From: Streptomyces cellostaticus
GTDB taxonomy: Bacteria; Actinomycetota; Actinomycetes; Streptomycetales; Streptomycetaceae
Reading direction: 5' to 3'
Length of the DNA: 64,000 nt
Assembly: GCF_001513965.1 (NCBI RefSeq)
Contig: NZ_KQ948029.1
Span: 134,148 to 198,147 of the forward strand
A program made the translations under genes and the position numbers. The notes beneath the pieces are model-generated. The model worked only from the letters and a program-made list of their open reading frames with translations. It had not been told where the DNA came from and made no database searches. This document shows, piece after piece, positions 28,593 to 43,300 of this stretch. The first letter of the stretch is position 1; the number at the start of each line of letters is the position of its first letter.

Positions 28593-31694
<3,102 letters not shown>

Positions 31695-31733
31695 CAACAC
31701 CGTTCGTCTAAGCAACCGTTGGGGGAGGCCCTG

Positions 31734-34700
31734 GTGGAGGATGTCGACAAGCTCCGGTCCTACTTGCGACGCGCCGTCGGCGACGCGCAGCAGCTGCGCG
31801 AGCGCGTGCGCGAGCTGGAGGAGTCCGCTCGCGAGCCCATCGCGGTCGTGGGTGTGGGGTGTCGCTTCCCGGGTGGGGTGACGTCCCCCGAAGGGCTGTG
31901 GGGAGTCGTTTCCGACGGTGTGGACGCGATCGGCGACTTCCCGCAGGACCGTGGGTGGGACCTGGAGGCGCTGTACGACCCGGACCCCGAGGCGCACGGC
32001 AAGACGTACACGCGCTCGGGTGGATTCCTGGCTGATCTCGCGGAGTTCGACGCGCCGTTCTTCGGCATCAGCCCGCGCGAGGCGCTGGCGATGGATCCGC
32101 AGCAGCGGTTGATGCTGGAGACGTCGTGGGAAGCGCTGGAACGGGCGGGCATCGACCCGGCCGGGTTGCGAGGTTCGGCCACCGGGGTGTTCACCGGGAT
32201 CTACGCCGTCGACTACGGCCCGCGCATGGGCGGCGGAGCAGCCGGCGAAGCAGAGGGTTTCGCGAGCACGGGGACGTACACCAGCGTGGCCTCGGGCCGG
32301 GTGGCGTACGTGCTGGGTCTGGAGGGCCCGGCGGTGTCGACCGACACCGCGTGCTCGTCGTCGCTCGTCGCCGTCCACCAGGCCATGCGGTCCCTGCGTT
32401 CCGGGGAGTGCACGCTGGCGTTGGCCGGCGGGGTGTCGACACTGTCGACCCCGGGGCTGTTGGTGGAGTTCTCGCGGCAGCGGGGCCTGTCGGCGGACGG
32501 CCGGTGCAAGGCGTTCGCCGATGCGGCGGACGGCACCGGCTTCTCCGAGGGCGCGGGCGTGCTGGTCCTTGAGCGGCTCTCGGATGCGCGGCGCAAGGGG
32601 CGTCGGATCTGGGCGGTGATCCGGGGCTCGGCGATCAACCAGGACGGGGCGTCCAACGGGCTGACCGCGCCGAACGAACTGGCGCAGCGAAGGGTCATCC
32701 GGGCAGCCCTGGCCGATGCCGGGCTGTCGTCCGGCGAGGTGGACGCGGTGGAGGCGCACGGGACCGGCACGGCGCTGGGCGACCCCATGGAGGCGGAGGC
32801 GCTGCTGGCCACCTACGGGCAGGACCGGGAGCCGGGCGGCCCGCTGTGGCTGGGGTCGCTGAAGTCGAACATCGGGCACACGCAGGCGGCCGCGGGTGTC
32901 GGCGGGATCATCAAGATGATCATGGCGATGCGCCACGGGGTGCTGCCCAGGACGTTGCACGTGGACCGTCCGTCGACGCACGTGGACTGGTCGGCCGGGG
33001 CGGTGGAGCTGCTGACCGAGCCCAGGGAATGGACCAGCGTACCGGGACGGCCCCGGCGCGCGGGGGTGTCGTCCTTCGGCATCAGCGGCACGAACGCGCA
33101 CCTGATTCTTGAGCAGGCACCCGAGACCCTCGCGCAGGCACCCGAGGGGGAGGAGACCCCGGCCCGTCCAGCCGTGGACTCCACCACCGGCCAGGCGTCC
33201 ACCGGCCTCCCCGGGGCGGTGCCGTGGGTGCTGTCGGCGCGGTCGGAGCAGGCGCTGCGGGAGCAGGCGCTGCGGCTGCGGGAGTACGTGGCCGCGGACG
33301 CGGACCTGCCGGTCGCGGGCGTGGGGTATGCGCTGCTGACGACGCGCTCACTGTTCGAGCACCGTCAGGTGGTGATCGGCGCCGACCGGGACGAACTGCT
33401 CGCCGGCCTGGCCGCCGTTGCCACGGGTGGCGAGAGCGGTCCCGCCGCTGTGGTGTCCGCAGTCGCGAATCCGGTGGGCAAGACGGTGTTCGTGTTCCCG
33501 GGCCAGGGGTCGCAGTGGGCCGGGATGGGGCGGGAGCTGTGGGAGACCTCCCCGGTGTTCGCGCAGCGGATGCGTGAGTGCGCCGACGCGCTGTCGCCGT
33601 ACGTGGACTGGTCCCTCTTCGACGTGCTCGGGGATGCCGAGGCGTTGGAGCGGGTGGATGTCGTGCAGCCGGTGCTGTGGGCTGTGATGGTGTCGTTGGC
33701 CGAGGTATGGCGCTCGTACGGGGTGCAGCCTGAGGCTGTTGTGGGCCACTCGCAGGGGGAGATCGCCGCCGCGTGTGTCGCGGGTGCCCTGTCGATCGAG
33801 GACGCCGCGCGCGTGGTCGCGCTTCGGTCGAAGGTGATCCTGGCGCTGTCGGGACGCGGCGGCATGGTGTCGGTCGCGCTGCCGGTGGAGGACGTACGTG
33901 CGCGTCTGACCGGCGGGTTGTCGGTTGCGACGGTCAACGGGCCCACGTCCGTGGTGGTTTCGGGTGACGTGGCCGAGCTGGACGCGCTGCTGGCCGCCTG
34001 CGAGGCGGACGAGGTGCGGGCTCGCCGTATCCCGGTGGACTACGCCTCCCACTGCGCGCACGTGGAGGCCGTCCACGACGAACTGGTGCGTGTTCTTGCT
34101 GGACTTGAGCCGCGTACGGCCGAGATCCCGTTCTTCTCGACGGTGACGGCCGACTGGCTGGACACGACGGAACTCGACGCCGAGTACTGGTACGCCAACC
34201 TGCGCCGGACGGTCCGCTTCGAGGAGGCGACCCGGGCCCTGGCCGAGCAGGGCTTCCGGTTCTTCATCGAGGCCTCGCCCCACCCGGTACTGACGGTCGG
34301 TGTGGAACAGACCCTGGACAGCGCGGGGGTCGAGGCCGCCGTCGTGGGCACGCTGCGCCGCGGCGAGGGCGGCCTCGCACGCTGGTACCGGTCGGCGGCC
34401 GAGGCCTTCGTGGCGGGCGTCGCGGTCTCGTGGGAGGCGGCGTTCCCGGGCTGGGAGGGCCGGTGGGTCGAGCTGCCCACCTACGCCTTCCAGCGGCAGC
34501 GCTACTGGCTGAATGCGCCCGACGAGACAACGACCGGGAGCACCTCGGACCACCCGCTGCTCGATGCCGTGATCGATCTGCCCGATGACCAGGAGCGCGG
34601 TGGAGTGGCGGGCAGCGGGCGCTTGTCGCTGGAGCGCCACCCATGGCTCGCCGGCCATGTGGTCCACGGTGCCGTCCTGGTGCCGGCAACGGTGTTGCTG

Positions 34701-37337
34701 GAGCTGGCGGTGTGGGCGGCGCACAAGGCGGGATGCGACGTCGTCGACGAACTCACCCTGGAAACACCGCTGGTGCTGTCCCGAACCGCCGATCGCGAGA
34801 TCCGCGTCGTGATCGACGGCAAGCGTGTGATCAGCGTGCACTCACGGGGTGAGGGCGAACCCGAGTGGACGCGGAACGCCGTCGGGGTCGTCGGATCCGA
34901 CCCCGCCAGAACCCATGCGGAGGAAGGCCTCCTCTCGTGGCCTCCCGCGGGCGCGGTCAGCGTGCCGTTCGAGGACGAGTACACCAGGCTGTCCGCCCTC
35001 GGGTTCAGCAACGGTCTCCTGTTCCGCGGTGTGAAGCAGGTGTGGCGCCGCGACGACGTCCTGTTCGCGGAGGTGGAGCTGCCCGCGCTCGACGGCGCGG
35101 ACCGGAGCCGGTTCCGGATCCACCCGGCGCTGCTCCACGCCGCGTTGGTCCCGGTCGGCCTGGGGCAGACCGTCGACAACTCCCGGCCCGAAGGCTGGCT
35201 GCCGTACCGCTGCACGGGCATCCGCGTGAACTCCGGCCGGCCGGCCGCGCTGCGCGTCCGGCTCGCGCCCGCGGGGGAGAACGCGCTGTCCGTGACCCTC
35301 GCGGACCAGAGCGGAGCACCGGTCGGCGGTGTCGCATCGCTGAGCCTGCGGCCCGCGGACGTCGAGCAGCTGACCGAGCTGAGCTTCGACCACCAGGACT
35401 CGCTGTTCCGGGTGGACTGGGTCCCCCTCCCGGTCTCATCCGCTCAAGCCACAGGCCGCTACGCGGTGCTGGGAGCACCCGACGCGGTCACCGCATCCCT
35501 GGGACAGTACGGGGCGGTCTTCGCCGGCCTCGAGGAACTCGCCGCATCCGGTGGGGAGATACCCCCTGTCGTCATCGCCGGCCTCGACCGATCGGGCGCG
35601 GACGGCGCAGACACACCCGCTGCCGTCGAGCAGAACCTCCACCGCGTGCTGCGGTGGACGCAGGACTGGCTCTCCGACGACCGGTTCTCCGACTCACGTC
35701 TGGTCATCGTGACGCGGCAGGCGATCCACGACGACCAGGGTCCCCACACCGACCCCGCGGCGGCCGCGATCTGGGGATTCGTGCGCACCGCGCAGACCGA
35801 GAACCCGGGCCGGTTCACGCTCGTGGACACCGACGACCAGCCCGGTTCGTGGGCCTGCGTCCCGGCGGCGGCCGAAACCGGAGAAGCCCAGCTCAAGATC
35901 CGAGCCGGCCTCGTGACCATCCCGCAACTGGCACACGCCCACGGTGCGTCCGCCGGTCGCGGGTCCCTCGACGGGACGCAGGACGTGCCCGCTCTGGGCA
36001 CCGGGACGGTGCTGATCACGGGAGGTACCGGCGGCCTGGGGGCGATGCTGGCCCGGCACCTCGTGGAGCGGCACGGGGTGCGTCGGCTGGTGCTGACCAG
36101 CAGGCGAGGGCAGGCGGCTCCGGCAGCGGCAGGGCTGCGCGAGGAGTTGACCGAGGCGGGGGCGCAGGTCGAGGTCGTGGCCTGCGATGTCACGAGCCGT
36201 GACTCCGTTGCCGGGCTGATCGCCGCGGTGCCGTCCGAGCACCCGTTGACGGCGGTGATCCACTGCGCGGGTGTGCTGGACGATGGTGTCGTCCAGGCGC
36301 TGACCGAGGACCGCGTGGCTGCGGTCCTTGCGCCGAAGGTGCGCGGTGCCTGGTACTTGCACGAGCTGACCAGGCATCTGGACCTGTCCGCGTTCGTGCT
36401 GTTCTCCTCGGTCGCGAGTGTGCTGGGCACGGCGGGGCAGGCCAACTATGCGGCGGCCAACGCGTTCCTCAACGGCCTTGCGGAAGCCCGTCGGGCCGCG
36501 GGACTGCCGGCCGGCTCGTTGTGCTGGGGCTTGTGGGCGGAGCGCAGTGAGATGGTCGCCGACATCGGCGAGGCGGACGTCGTACGCCTGCAACGGCAGG
36601 GTGTGCTGCCGATGTCGTCGCGGGAAGGGCTCGCGCTCTTCGACGCGGCGATCTCGCGGGACGAGCCGGTGCTGGTGCCGGCGCGACTGGATCTCTCAGC
36701 ACTGCACGCGCCGCATGCCGCCCCCATGGCTTCGCCGCTCCTGCGCGGTCTGACCCGGACGTCTGCCGGACCCGGCGGCTCGGAGAGCCGGGAGTCCACC
36801 GACATCGGACTCGCGCAGCAGCTGAGGTCGCTGCGGCCGGCCGACGCGGAGGCGATGGTGCTCGGTGCCGTCCGGGCGCAGACCGCGATCGTCCTCGGAC
36901 ACGCCGACATCAGGAGGATCGGTCCCACCGCGACGTTCAAGGAACTGGGCATCGATTCGCTCACCGCGCTGGAGCTGCGGAACAAGCTGGCAGCGGTGAC
37001 CGGCGTGAAGCTGCCTGCCACGCTCGTGTTCGACCATCCGAACCCGAGCGCCCTCGCGCAGTTCCTGAACGCGAGTGTCACCCCCGGCTCCACAGCCGGC
37101 CCGGAATCTCCGGCTGATCACCTGGCCAAGGAGATCGAAGGACTGGGCGCACGGCTGGAGGACGCCTTCCTCGAGCTCGCGCAGGAGGAGCAGGCCACCA
37201 TTTCCACTCTGCTCGGCGAGTTGCAGGGCCGAGTCCGTTCTATGGCGAGCGCCGGATCATCGGTCGGCATCGTCGACCAGATCAGTTCGGCCTCGGCGGG
37301 AGAGCTTCTCTCGCTGCTGGACAAAGAGCTCGGCTAG
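31734..37337 (+). CDS. Type I PKS extension module 1: KS-AT(methylmalonyl)-DH*-KR-ACP
   Basis: An 1867-residue protein. An N-terminal coiled coil (residues 1-35, docking) precedes KS (Cys207 in DTACSSSL), AT (Ser673; YASHC, methylmalonyl), DH, KR (GGTGGLG near 1430, LDD motif of B-type, Tyr1572) and ACP (Ser1742). The DH keeps the His975 motif (HVVHGAVLVP), but the catalytic Asp of HPALLDA is His1135 (HPALLHAAL). It is therefore probably inactive and the beta-hydroxyl survives. That hydroxyl is what a later pyran ring needs. Start: GTG 31734 with GGGGGAGG 5 nt upstream; an in-frame TTG at 31719 lies inside that site. Confidence 0.94.
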   Translation: MEDVDKLRSYLRRAVGDAQQLRERVRELEESAREPIAVVGVGCRFPGGVTSPEGLWGVVSDGVDAIGDFPQDRGWDLEALYDPDPEAHGKTYTRSGGFLADLAEFDAPFFGISPREALAMDPQQRLMLETSWEALERAGIDPAGLRGSATGVFTGIYAVDYGPRMGGGAAGEAEGFASTGTYTSVASGRVAYVLGLEGPAVSTDTACSSSLVAVHQAMRSLRSGECTLALAGGVSTLSTPGLLVEFSRQRGLSADGRCKAFADAADGTGFSEGAGVLVLERLSDARRKGRRIWAVIRGSAINQDGASNGLTAPNELAQRRVIRAALADAGLSSGEVDAVEAHGTGTALGDPMEAEALLATYGQDREPGGPLWLGSLKSNIGHTQAAAGVGGIIKMIMAMRHGVLPRTLHVDRPSTHVDWSAGAVELLTEPREWTSVPGRPRRAGVSSFGISGTNAHLILEQAPETLAQAPEGEETPARPAVDSTTGQASTGLPGAVPWVLSARSEQALREQALRLREYVAADADLPVAGVGYALLTTRSLFEHRQVVIGADRDELLAGLAAVATGGESGPAAVVSAVANPVGKTVFVFPGQGSQWAGMGRELWETSPVFAQRMRECADALSPYVDWSLFDVLGDAEALERVDVVQPVLWAVMVSLAEVWRSYGVQPEAVVGHSQGEIAAACVAGALSIEDAARVVALRSKVILALSGRGGMVSVALPVEDVRARLTGGLSVATVNGPTSVVVSGDVAELDALLAACEADEVRARRIPVDYASHCAHVEAVHDELVRVLAGLEPRTAEIPFFSTVTADWLDTTELDAEYWYANLRRTVRFEEATRALAEQGFRFFIEASPHPVLTVGVEQTLDSAGVEAAVVGTLRRGEGGLARWYRSAAEAFVAGVAVSWEAAFPGWEGRWVELPTYAFQRQRYWLNAPDETTTGSTSDHPLLDAVIDLPDDQERGGVAGSGRLSLERHPWLAGHVVHGAVLVPATVLLELAVWAAHKAGCDVVDELTLETPLVLSRTADREIRVVIDGKRVISVHSRGEGEPEWTRNAVGVVGSDPARTHAEEGLLSWPPAGAVSVPFEDEYTRLSALGFSNGLLFRGVKQVWRRDDVLFAEVELPALDGADRSRFRIHPALLHAALVPVGLGQTVDNSRPEGWLPYRCTGIRVNSGRPAALRVRLAPAGENALSVTLADQSGAPVGGVASLSLRPADVEQLTELSFDHQDSLFRVDWVPLPVSSAQATGRYAVLGAPDAVTASLGQYGAVFAGLEELAASGGEIPPVVIAGLDRSGADGADTPAAVEQNLHRVLRWTQDWLSDDRFSDSRLVIVTRQAIHDDQGPHTDPAAAAIWGFVRTAQTENPGRFTLVDTDDQPGSWACVPAAAETGEAQLKIRAGLVTIPQLAHAHGASAGRGSLDGTQDVPALGTGTVLITGGTGGLGAMLARHLVERHGVRRLVLTSRRGQAAPAAAGLREELTEAGAQVEVVACDVTSRDSVAGLIAAVPSEHPLTAVIHCAGVLDDGVVQALTEDRVAAVLAPKVRGAWYLHELTRHLDLSAFVLFSSVASVLGTAGQANYAAANAFLNGLAEARRAAGLPAGSLCWGLWAERSEMVADIGEADVVRLQRQGVLPMSSREGLALFDAAISRDEPVLVPARLDLSALHAPHAAPMASPLLRGLTRTSAGPGGSESRESTDIGLAQQLRSLRPADAEAMVLGAVRAQTAIVLGHADIRRIGPTATFKELGIDSLTALELRNKLAAVTGVKLPATLVFDHPNPSALAQFLNASVTPGSTAGPESPADHLAKEIEGLGARLEDAFLELAQEEQATISTLLGELQGRVRSMASAGSSVGIVDQISSASAGELLSLLDKELG
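32877..33020 (+). repeat. 144-bp identity tract, copy in PKS module 1
   Basis: This stretch is identical base for base to 38490-38633 in the next PKS gene. It covers the last part of the KS domain, from ATCGG-CACACGCAGG onward to GCTGCTGACCGAG. The flanks diverge on both sides. It marks recent duplication or gene conversion. Confidence 0.85.
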
Positions 37338-37346
37338 GGGAGAGCG

Positions 37347-40300
37347 ATGACGAACGACAACAACGCCGATGTTCTCGACTACCTCAAGCGGACATCGATC
37401 GAGCTGATCGAAACACGCAAGCGCCTGAAGGAGCTGACGGAGGCCGCTGCCGAGCCCATCGCGGTGGTGGGTGTCGCCTGCCGTTTCCCGGGCGGGGCGG
37501 CGTCCCCGGAGGCGCTGTGGGAACTGGTGCAGGCGGGTGCGGACGTCGTGTCGGACTTCCCGCAGGACCGCAACTGGGACCTGGAAGGCCTGTACGACCC
37601 GGATCCGGACCGGCCGAACAGCTGCTCCACGCGCTCGGGCGGGTTCCTGCACGACGCGGGTGATTTCGACGCCGAGTTCTTCGGGATCAACCCGCGCGAG
37701 GCGCTGGCCGCCGACCCGCAGCAGCGGTTGCTCCTCGAGACCTCGTGGGAGTCCCTGGAACGAGCCGGTATCGACCCGCAGACCCTGCGCGGCAGCAACA
37801 CCGGCGTGTTCGCCGGTCTTGCGTACTTCGGGTACGGAAACCACTTCTTCACCCCCGAGATCATCTCGGGCTACGCACAGACCGGTTCCCTGCTGAGTGT
37901 GGCCTCCGGTCGCGTGGCGTACACGCTGGGGCTGGAGGGCCCGGCGGTGTCGACCGACACCGCGTGCTCGTCGTCGCTGGTGGCGGTGCACCAGGCGGTG
38001 CAGTCGCTGCGGCAGGGCGAATGCGGCCTCGCTCTGGCCGGGGGCGTCACCGTCATGGCGATGCCGCAGGTGTTCCGGGAGTTCTCGCGGCAGCGGGGTC
38101 TGTCGGCGGACGGCCGGTGCAAGGCGTTCGCGGACGCGGCGGACGGCACCGGCTTCTCCGAAGGCGTCGGGATGCTGGTCCTGGAGCGGCTCTCGGACGC
38201 GCAGCGGAGCGGGCGTCGGATCTGGGCGGTCATCCGCGGCTCGGCGATCAACCAGGACGGAGCCTCCAACGGACTGACCGCGCCGAGCGGTCCGGCGCAG
38301 CAGCGCGTGATCCGGGCGGCGTTGGCGAACGCCCGGGTGCAGGCGGGCGATGTGGACGTGGTGGAGGCGCACGGGACCGGCACGACGCTGGGCGACCCCA
38401 TCGAGGCACAGGCGCTGCTGGCCACCTACGGGCAGGACCGGGACCCGGGCAACCCGCTCTGGCTGGGGTCCCTGAAGTCGAACATCGGCCACACGCAGGC
38501 GGCCGCGGGTGTCGGCGGGATCATCAAGATGATCATGGCGATGCGCCACGGGGTGCTGCCCAGGACGTTGCACGTGGACCGTCCGTCGACGCACGTGGAC
38601 TGGTCGGCCGGGGCGGTGGAGCTGCTGACCGAGGCCAGGGAGTGGACCAGCGCACCGGGACGGCCCCGGCGGGCAGGCGTGTCCAGCTTCGGGGCCAGCG
38701 GCACCAACGCGCACCTGATCCTCGAGCAGGCGCCCGCACAGGAGACGGCGCCCGGCGCCGCCGGTCAAGTTCCGGGCGAGGCCGACGGGTTGGTGCCCTG
38801 GGTCGTGTCGGCGCGGTCGGAGCAGGCGCTGCGGGCGCAGGCGGAGAAGCTGCGCGATTTCGCCGCTTGCGATGCGGGCCTGGACCTCGCCGATGTCGGC
38901 TGGTCGCTGGCGTCGGGCCGGGCGCGGTTCGAACACCGTGCGGTGCTGCTGGGCCGCGACCGGGACGAGCTGCTGAGCGCTCTGGCGTCGCTGAGCGACG
39001 GCGCGGAGTCCGCCGGGGTGGTGCGTGGTGTCGCCGGGGAGCTCGGCGCCACCGTCTTCATGTTCCCGGGGCAGGGATCGCAGTGGGCAGGCGTGGCACG
39101 GCAGTTGTACGACACCTTCCCCGTCTTCGCGCAGAGCCTCGACGAGATCTGCGCACGCTTCGACGCCCACCTGCCCTTCGCCCTGAAGCCGCTGCTCCTC
39201 GCGGATGAGCCCGCGGACCGCGAGCGAACGGACATCGCCCAGCCGGCGTTGTTCGCCCTGCAAGTCAGCCTGTACCGGCTCATCGCGCAGTACTGTCCGC
39301 AGCCGAACCACCTGATCGGCCACTCTGTCGGCGAGATCGCCGCCGCTCACGTGTCCGGAGTGCTCGGCCTGGACGGCGCGACCAGGCTCGTGGCCGCCCG
39401 CGGACGGGTCATGCAGACGGTCGGTGAGCGCGGCGCCATGCTGGCGGTACGCGCCTCGGAAACCGAAGTGAGCACGCTGCTCGGCCCGTACGACCGCATC
39501 GGTATCGCCGCGGTCAACGGCCCGGAATCGGTGGTGGTCTCGGGCCTTTGCGACGAGGTCCACGACCTCCGGGACCGGCTCGTCGCCGACGGCACGTCCG
39601 CGAAACTGCTCGAGGTCGACCACGCGTTCCACTCCCCGCTCATGGACCCGATCCTGGACGAGTTCGCGGAATCGATCCACGAGCTCCCCGCGGGCGAGAT
39701 GTCGATCCCGATCGTCTCGACCAGGCTCGGCCGCGTGGCCACGCTCCAGGAGCTGACATCCGTCGAGCACTGGGTGCAGCACGTCCGCGAACCCGTTCGC
39801 TTCTACGACGCGGTGGAGTGCGCCCGTGCGGCCGGAGCGAACGTCTTCCTCGAAGTGGGGCCGGGATCGACGCTGGCGAGCATCACCCAGGAGGCCTTCG
39901 CCGGTGAGGGCGTGGACGACGCGGTGGTCCTGTCGGCGTCACGGCGCAACCGCGGGGCGGCCGAGGCGCTGACCGGAGCACTCGCCCAACTCCACGTCCA
40001 GGGCGGGTCCGTGGACTGGGACGCCCTGTTCGGGACGCGTCGGTGGGTGGATCTTCCGACGTACGCGTTCCAGCGGCAGTGGTACTGGCTGGACTTCCTG
40101 GCCGGGACGGAGCCGGCGGACGTGGCTTCCGCCGGCCTGTCGGCTCCGGAGCACCCGCTGCTGGGCGCTGTGGTGGACCACCCCGGCACCGACGAGGTGG
40201 TGTTCACCGGCCTGTGGTCCCTGCGGACCCACGACTGGCTGGCCGATCACGCCGTGTTCGGAGCCGTCGTCGTACCGGCGACGGCCTACCTGGACCTGGC

Positions 40301-43300
40301 GCTGTCGGCCGGCGATGTCGTCGGCTGTGCAGCGGTCGAGGAACTCTCCTTGGAAGTTCCCCTGGTTCTTCCCGACTCGGGCGACGTGCAGGTGCGGATC
40401 GTCGTCGGTGCGGCGGACGAGACGGGACGCCGCTGCCTGGACGTGTACGCGCGTCCCGGCGAAGACGGCCCGACGGTGGGCGGCTGGACCCGTCACGCGA
40501 GCGGCACTCTGTCACCGAGCACACCGCAGACCGCCGCGCGCAGCGATGACACGCGAGCGCTTGCCGTGTGGCCACCGGCCGGGGCGAGGCGGCTCGACAT
40601 CGACGGTCTCTACGACTCCCTCGCGGAGGCGGGCTTCGACTACGGGCCGACGTTCCGCGGGCTGCGAGAGGTCTGGCAGCACGGTGATGATCTCTTCGCC
40701 CTTGCCACACTGCCCGAGACCGCCGAGGGATCGGACAGCGGCCGGTTCGGACTGCATCCGGCGCTGATCGACTCCGTGCTGCACGCGGCGGTGGCCGGCG
40801 GCGTCATCGAGGTAACCGGCGACCAGGGCTGGATGCCCTTCTCGTGGTCCGGGGCGGACCTGTCCGGGGAGTGCGGCCCGAGCGTGAAGGTCCGGCTCTC
40901 CCCGGCCGGCGAGGGCGTCGTGTCCCTGACGATCGCCGACGAGCACGGCCGCAGGATCGCGCACGTCGAGGCGTTGACGTTCCGGCCGGCCAGTGCCGAG
41001 CAGGTGCGCTCGGCGCGCGGCGGGCAGGAGCAGTCGCTGTACGAACTGCGATGGCGACCGGTCGGACAGAGCGGGCAGGAAACCCACCACGGGCAGTGGG
41101 GCGTTCTCGGTGCGAAGAACGGCCTCGCCTCCCGGCTCTGCGAAGCGGGTGGCGCGAGTGCCGTGTGCTACGAGTCCCTGGACGACGTCCTCTCGGGGGA
41201 GGCACCCCGGCACCTCGTCCTGTGTCTGGACGACTTCGTCGCCGCCGGCCCCGATCTGCTCGCCGCGGCCGGCAACGCGGACCAGCGCGTGCTGGACTGG
41301 GTCCAGCGGTTCCTCGCCGAGGAACCCCTTTCCGAATCCACGCTGGTGGTGCTCACCCGCCTGGCCCTCGACACCGGTGGCGGGGAGAGCGTCGAAAGCC
41401 TGCCCGGCGCGTCCGTGTGGGGCCTGATCCGGTCCGCCCAGACGGAGCACCCCGGCAGGTTCCGGCTGGTGGACCTCGACGACGAGGAGACCTCCTGGGC
41501 ACGCTTCCCGGACGCGCTCGCCCTCGGTGAGGACCAACTGGCGCTGCGCGGCGGCGCGTACCTCGTCCCCCGCATCACGCCGACCGCACCCGCGGACCAC
41601 CGGATCGAGCCCCCGGCGGCCGGCGCTCACCGGCTGGGCATCCCGGACAAGGGGACGCTGGAGAACCTGACCTGGGTGGCGTGCCCCGAGGTGGAAGAGC
41701 CCCTGAGGAGCGGGCAGGTCCGCATCGCCGTACAGGCCGCGGGGCTCAACTTCCGAGACGTCACGATCGCTCTGGGGCTGGTGGACAGGACGGCCATCGA
41801 CGCCGGGCTCGGCAGCGAGGGCGCCGGAGTGGTGCTGGAGGTGGCGGACGACGTGACACGTCTTTCGCCGGGTGACCGGGTGACGGGCATCTTCTCCGGC
41901 GCCTTCGGCCGCGTGGCCGTGGCGGATCACCGCATGCTCATGCCCATCCCCGACGGGTGGAGCTACGCCGAGGCGGCATCTGTGCCGTGCACCTTCCTCA
42001 CCGCCTACTACGCGCTCTTCCACGTGATGAAGCTGGAGAAGGGACAGCGGGTTCTCATCCACGCCGCGGCAGGCGGCGTCGGGATGGCCGCCGTTCAACT
42101 GGCGAAGCACGTCGGCGCCGAGATCTACGGCACCGCGAGCCCGGCCAAGTGGCCCACCCTGCGCGCCCTGGGACTGGACGACGAGCACCTGGCATCGTCG
42201 CGCGATCTGGAGTTCGCGAGGAAGTTCCTGGACTCCTCGGGCGGCCGCGGTGTGGACGTCGTGCTGAACTCCCTCGCGCACACCTTCGTCGACGCCTCGC
42301 TGACGCTGCTCCCCGAGGGCGGGAACTTCATCGAGATGGGGAAGACGGACATCCGCGATCCCCGCCGGGTGGCAGCCGATCACCCCGGAGTCGACTATCA
42401 GGCCTTCGACCTCTACGCGGCGGGCCCGGACACGATCCACGCGATGTTCCGGGCCGTCATGGAGCTGTTCGCCGACGGACGGGTGCAGCTGAACCCGGTC
42501 TCCGTCCGGAACATCCGCGACGCGCGCAGGACCTTCCGCGAGATGAGCCAAGGCCGCCACGTCGGCAAGCTGGTCTTCGAGGTGGGCGACGGCTTCGGCG
42601 GCGGCACCGTGCTGGTCACCGGCGGGACCGGGGGAGTGGGTTCGCTGGTGGCGCGGCACCTCGTCGCCGAACACGGCGTGCGGAGTCTGCTGCTGGCGAG
42701 CCGTCGGGGCATGGCGGCCGACGGGGTTTCCGAGCTGGTTGCGGACCTGGAGGGGGCGGGCGCGGCTGTCCGGGTCGTGGCATGCGATGTCGCCGACCGG
42801 GCTGCCGTGGCGGACCTGCTCGCGGACATGCCCCGTCAGTACCCGCTGACGGCGGTCGTGCACGCGGCAGGTGTGCTGGCGGACGGCACCGTCGAGTCGC
42901 TGACCGCACAGAGCCTCGACCGCGTGCTGCGCGCCAAGGCCGGCGGTGCGGTCAACCTGCACGAGCTGACCCAGGGACACACCCTGTCGGCGTTCGTCCA
43001 GTTCTCCGCCCTCGCGGGCACGCTCGGCACCGCAGGACAGGCCAACTACGCCGCGGCGAACGGGTTCCTGGACGGTCTGGCGGCCCAGCGCAGGGCGTCC
43101 GGCCTGGCCGGCACCTCGCTGTGCTGGGGCTGGTGGGAGCAGAGCAGCGGCATGACCGGGGACCTGGACCAGGCCGACCTGTCCCGGCTGCGGCGGATGG
43201 GCATCGCCGCGATGCCGACACCCGAGGCACTGGCCCTGTTCGACTCGGCGTGCGCGATCGACGAGCCGGTCCTCATCCCGGCCCGGGTGGACGTCGCCGC

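Noticed and set aside
31719..31733. TTG start for PKS module 1
   Set aside because: That codon overlaps the GGGGGAGG ribosome site; GTG at 31734 has the right spacing.
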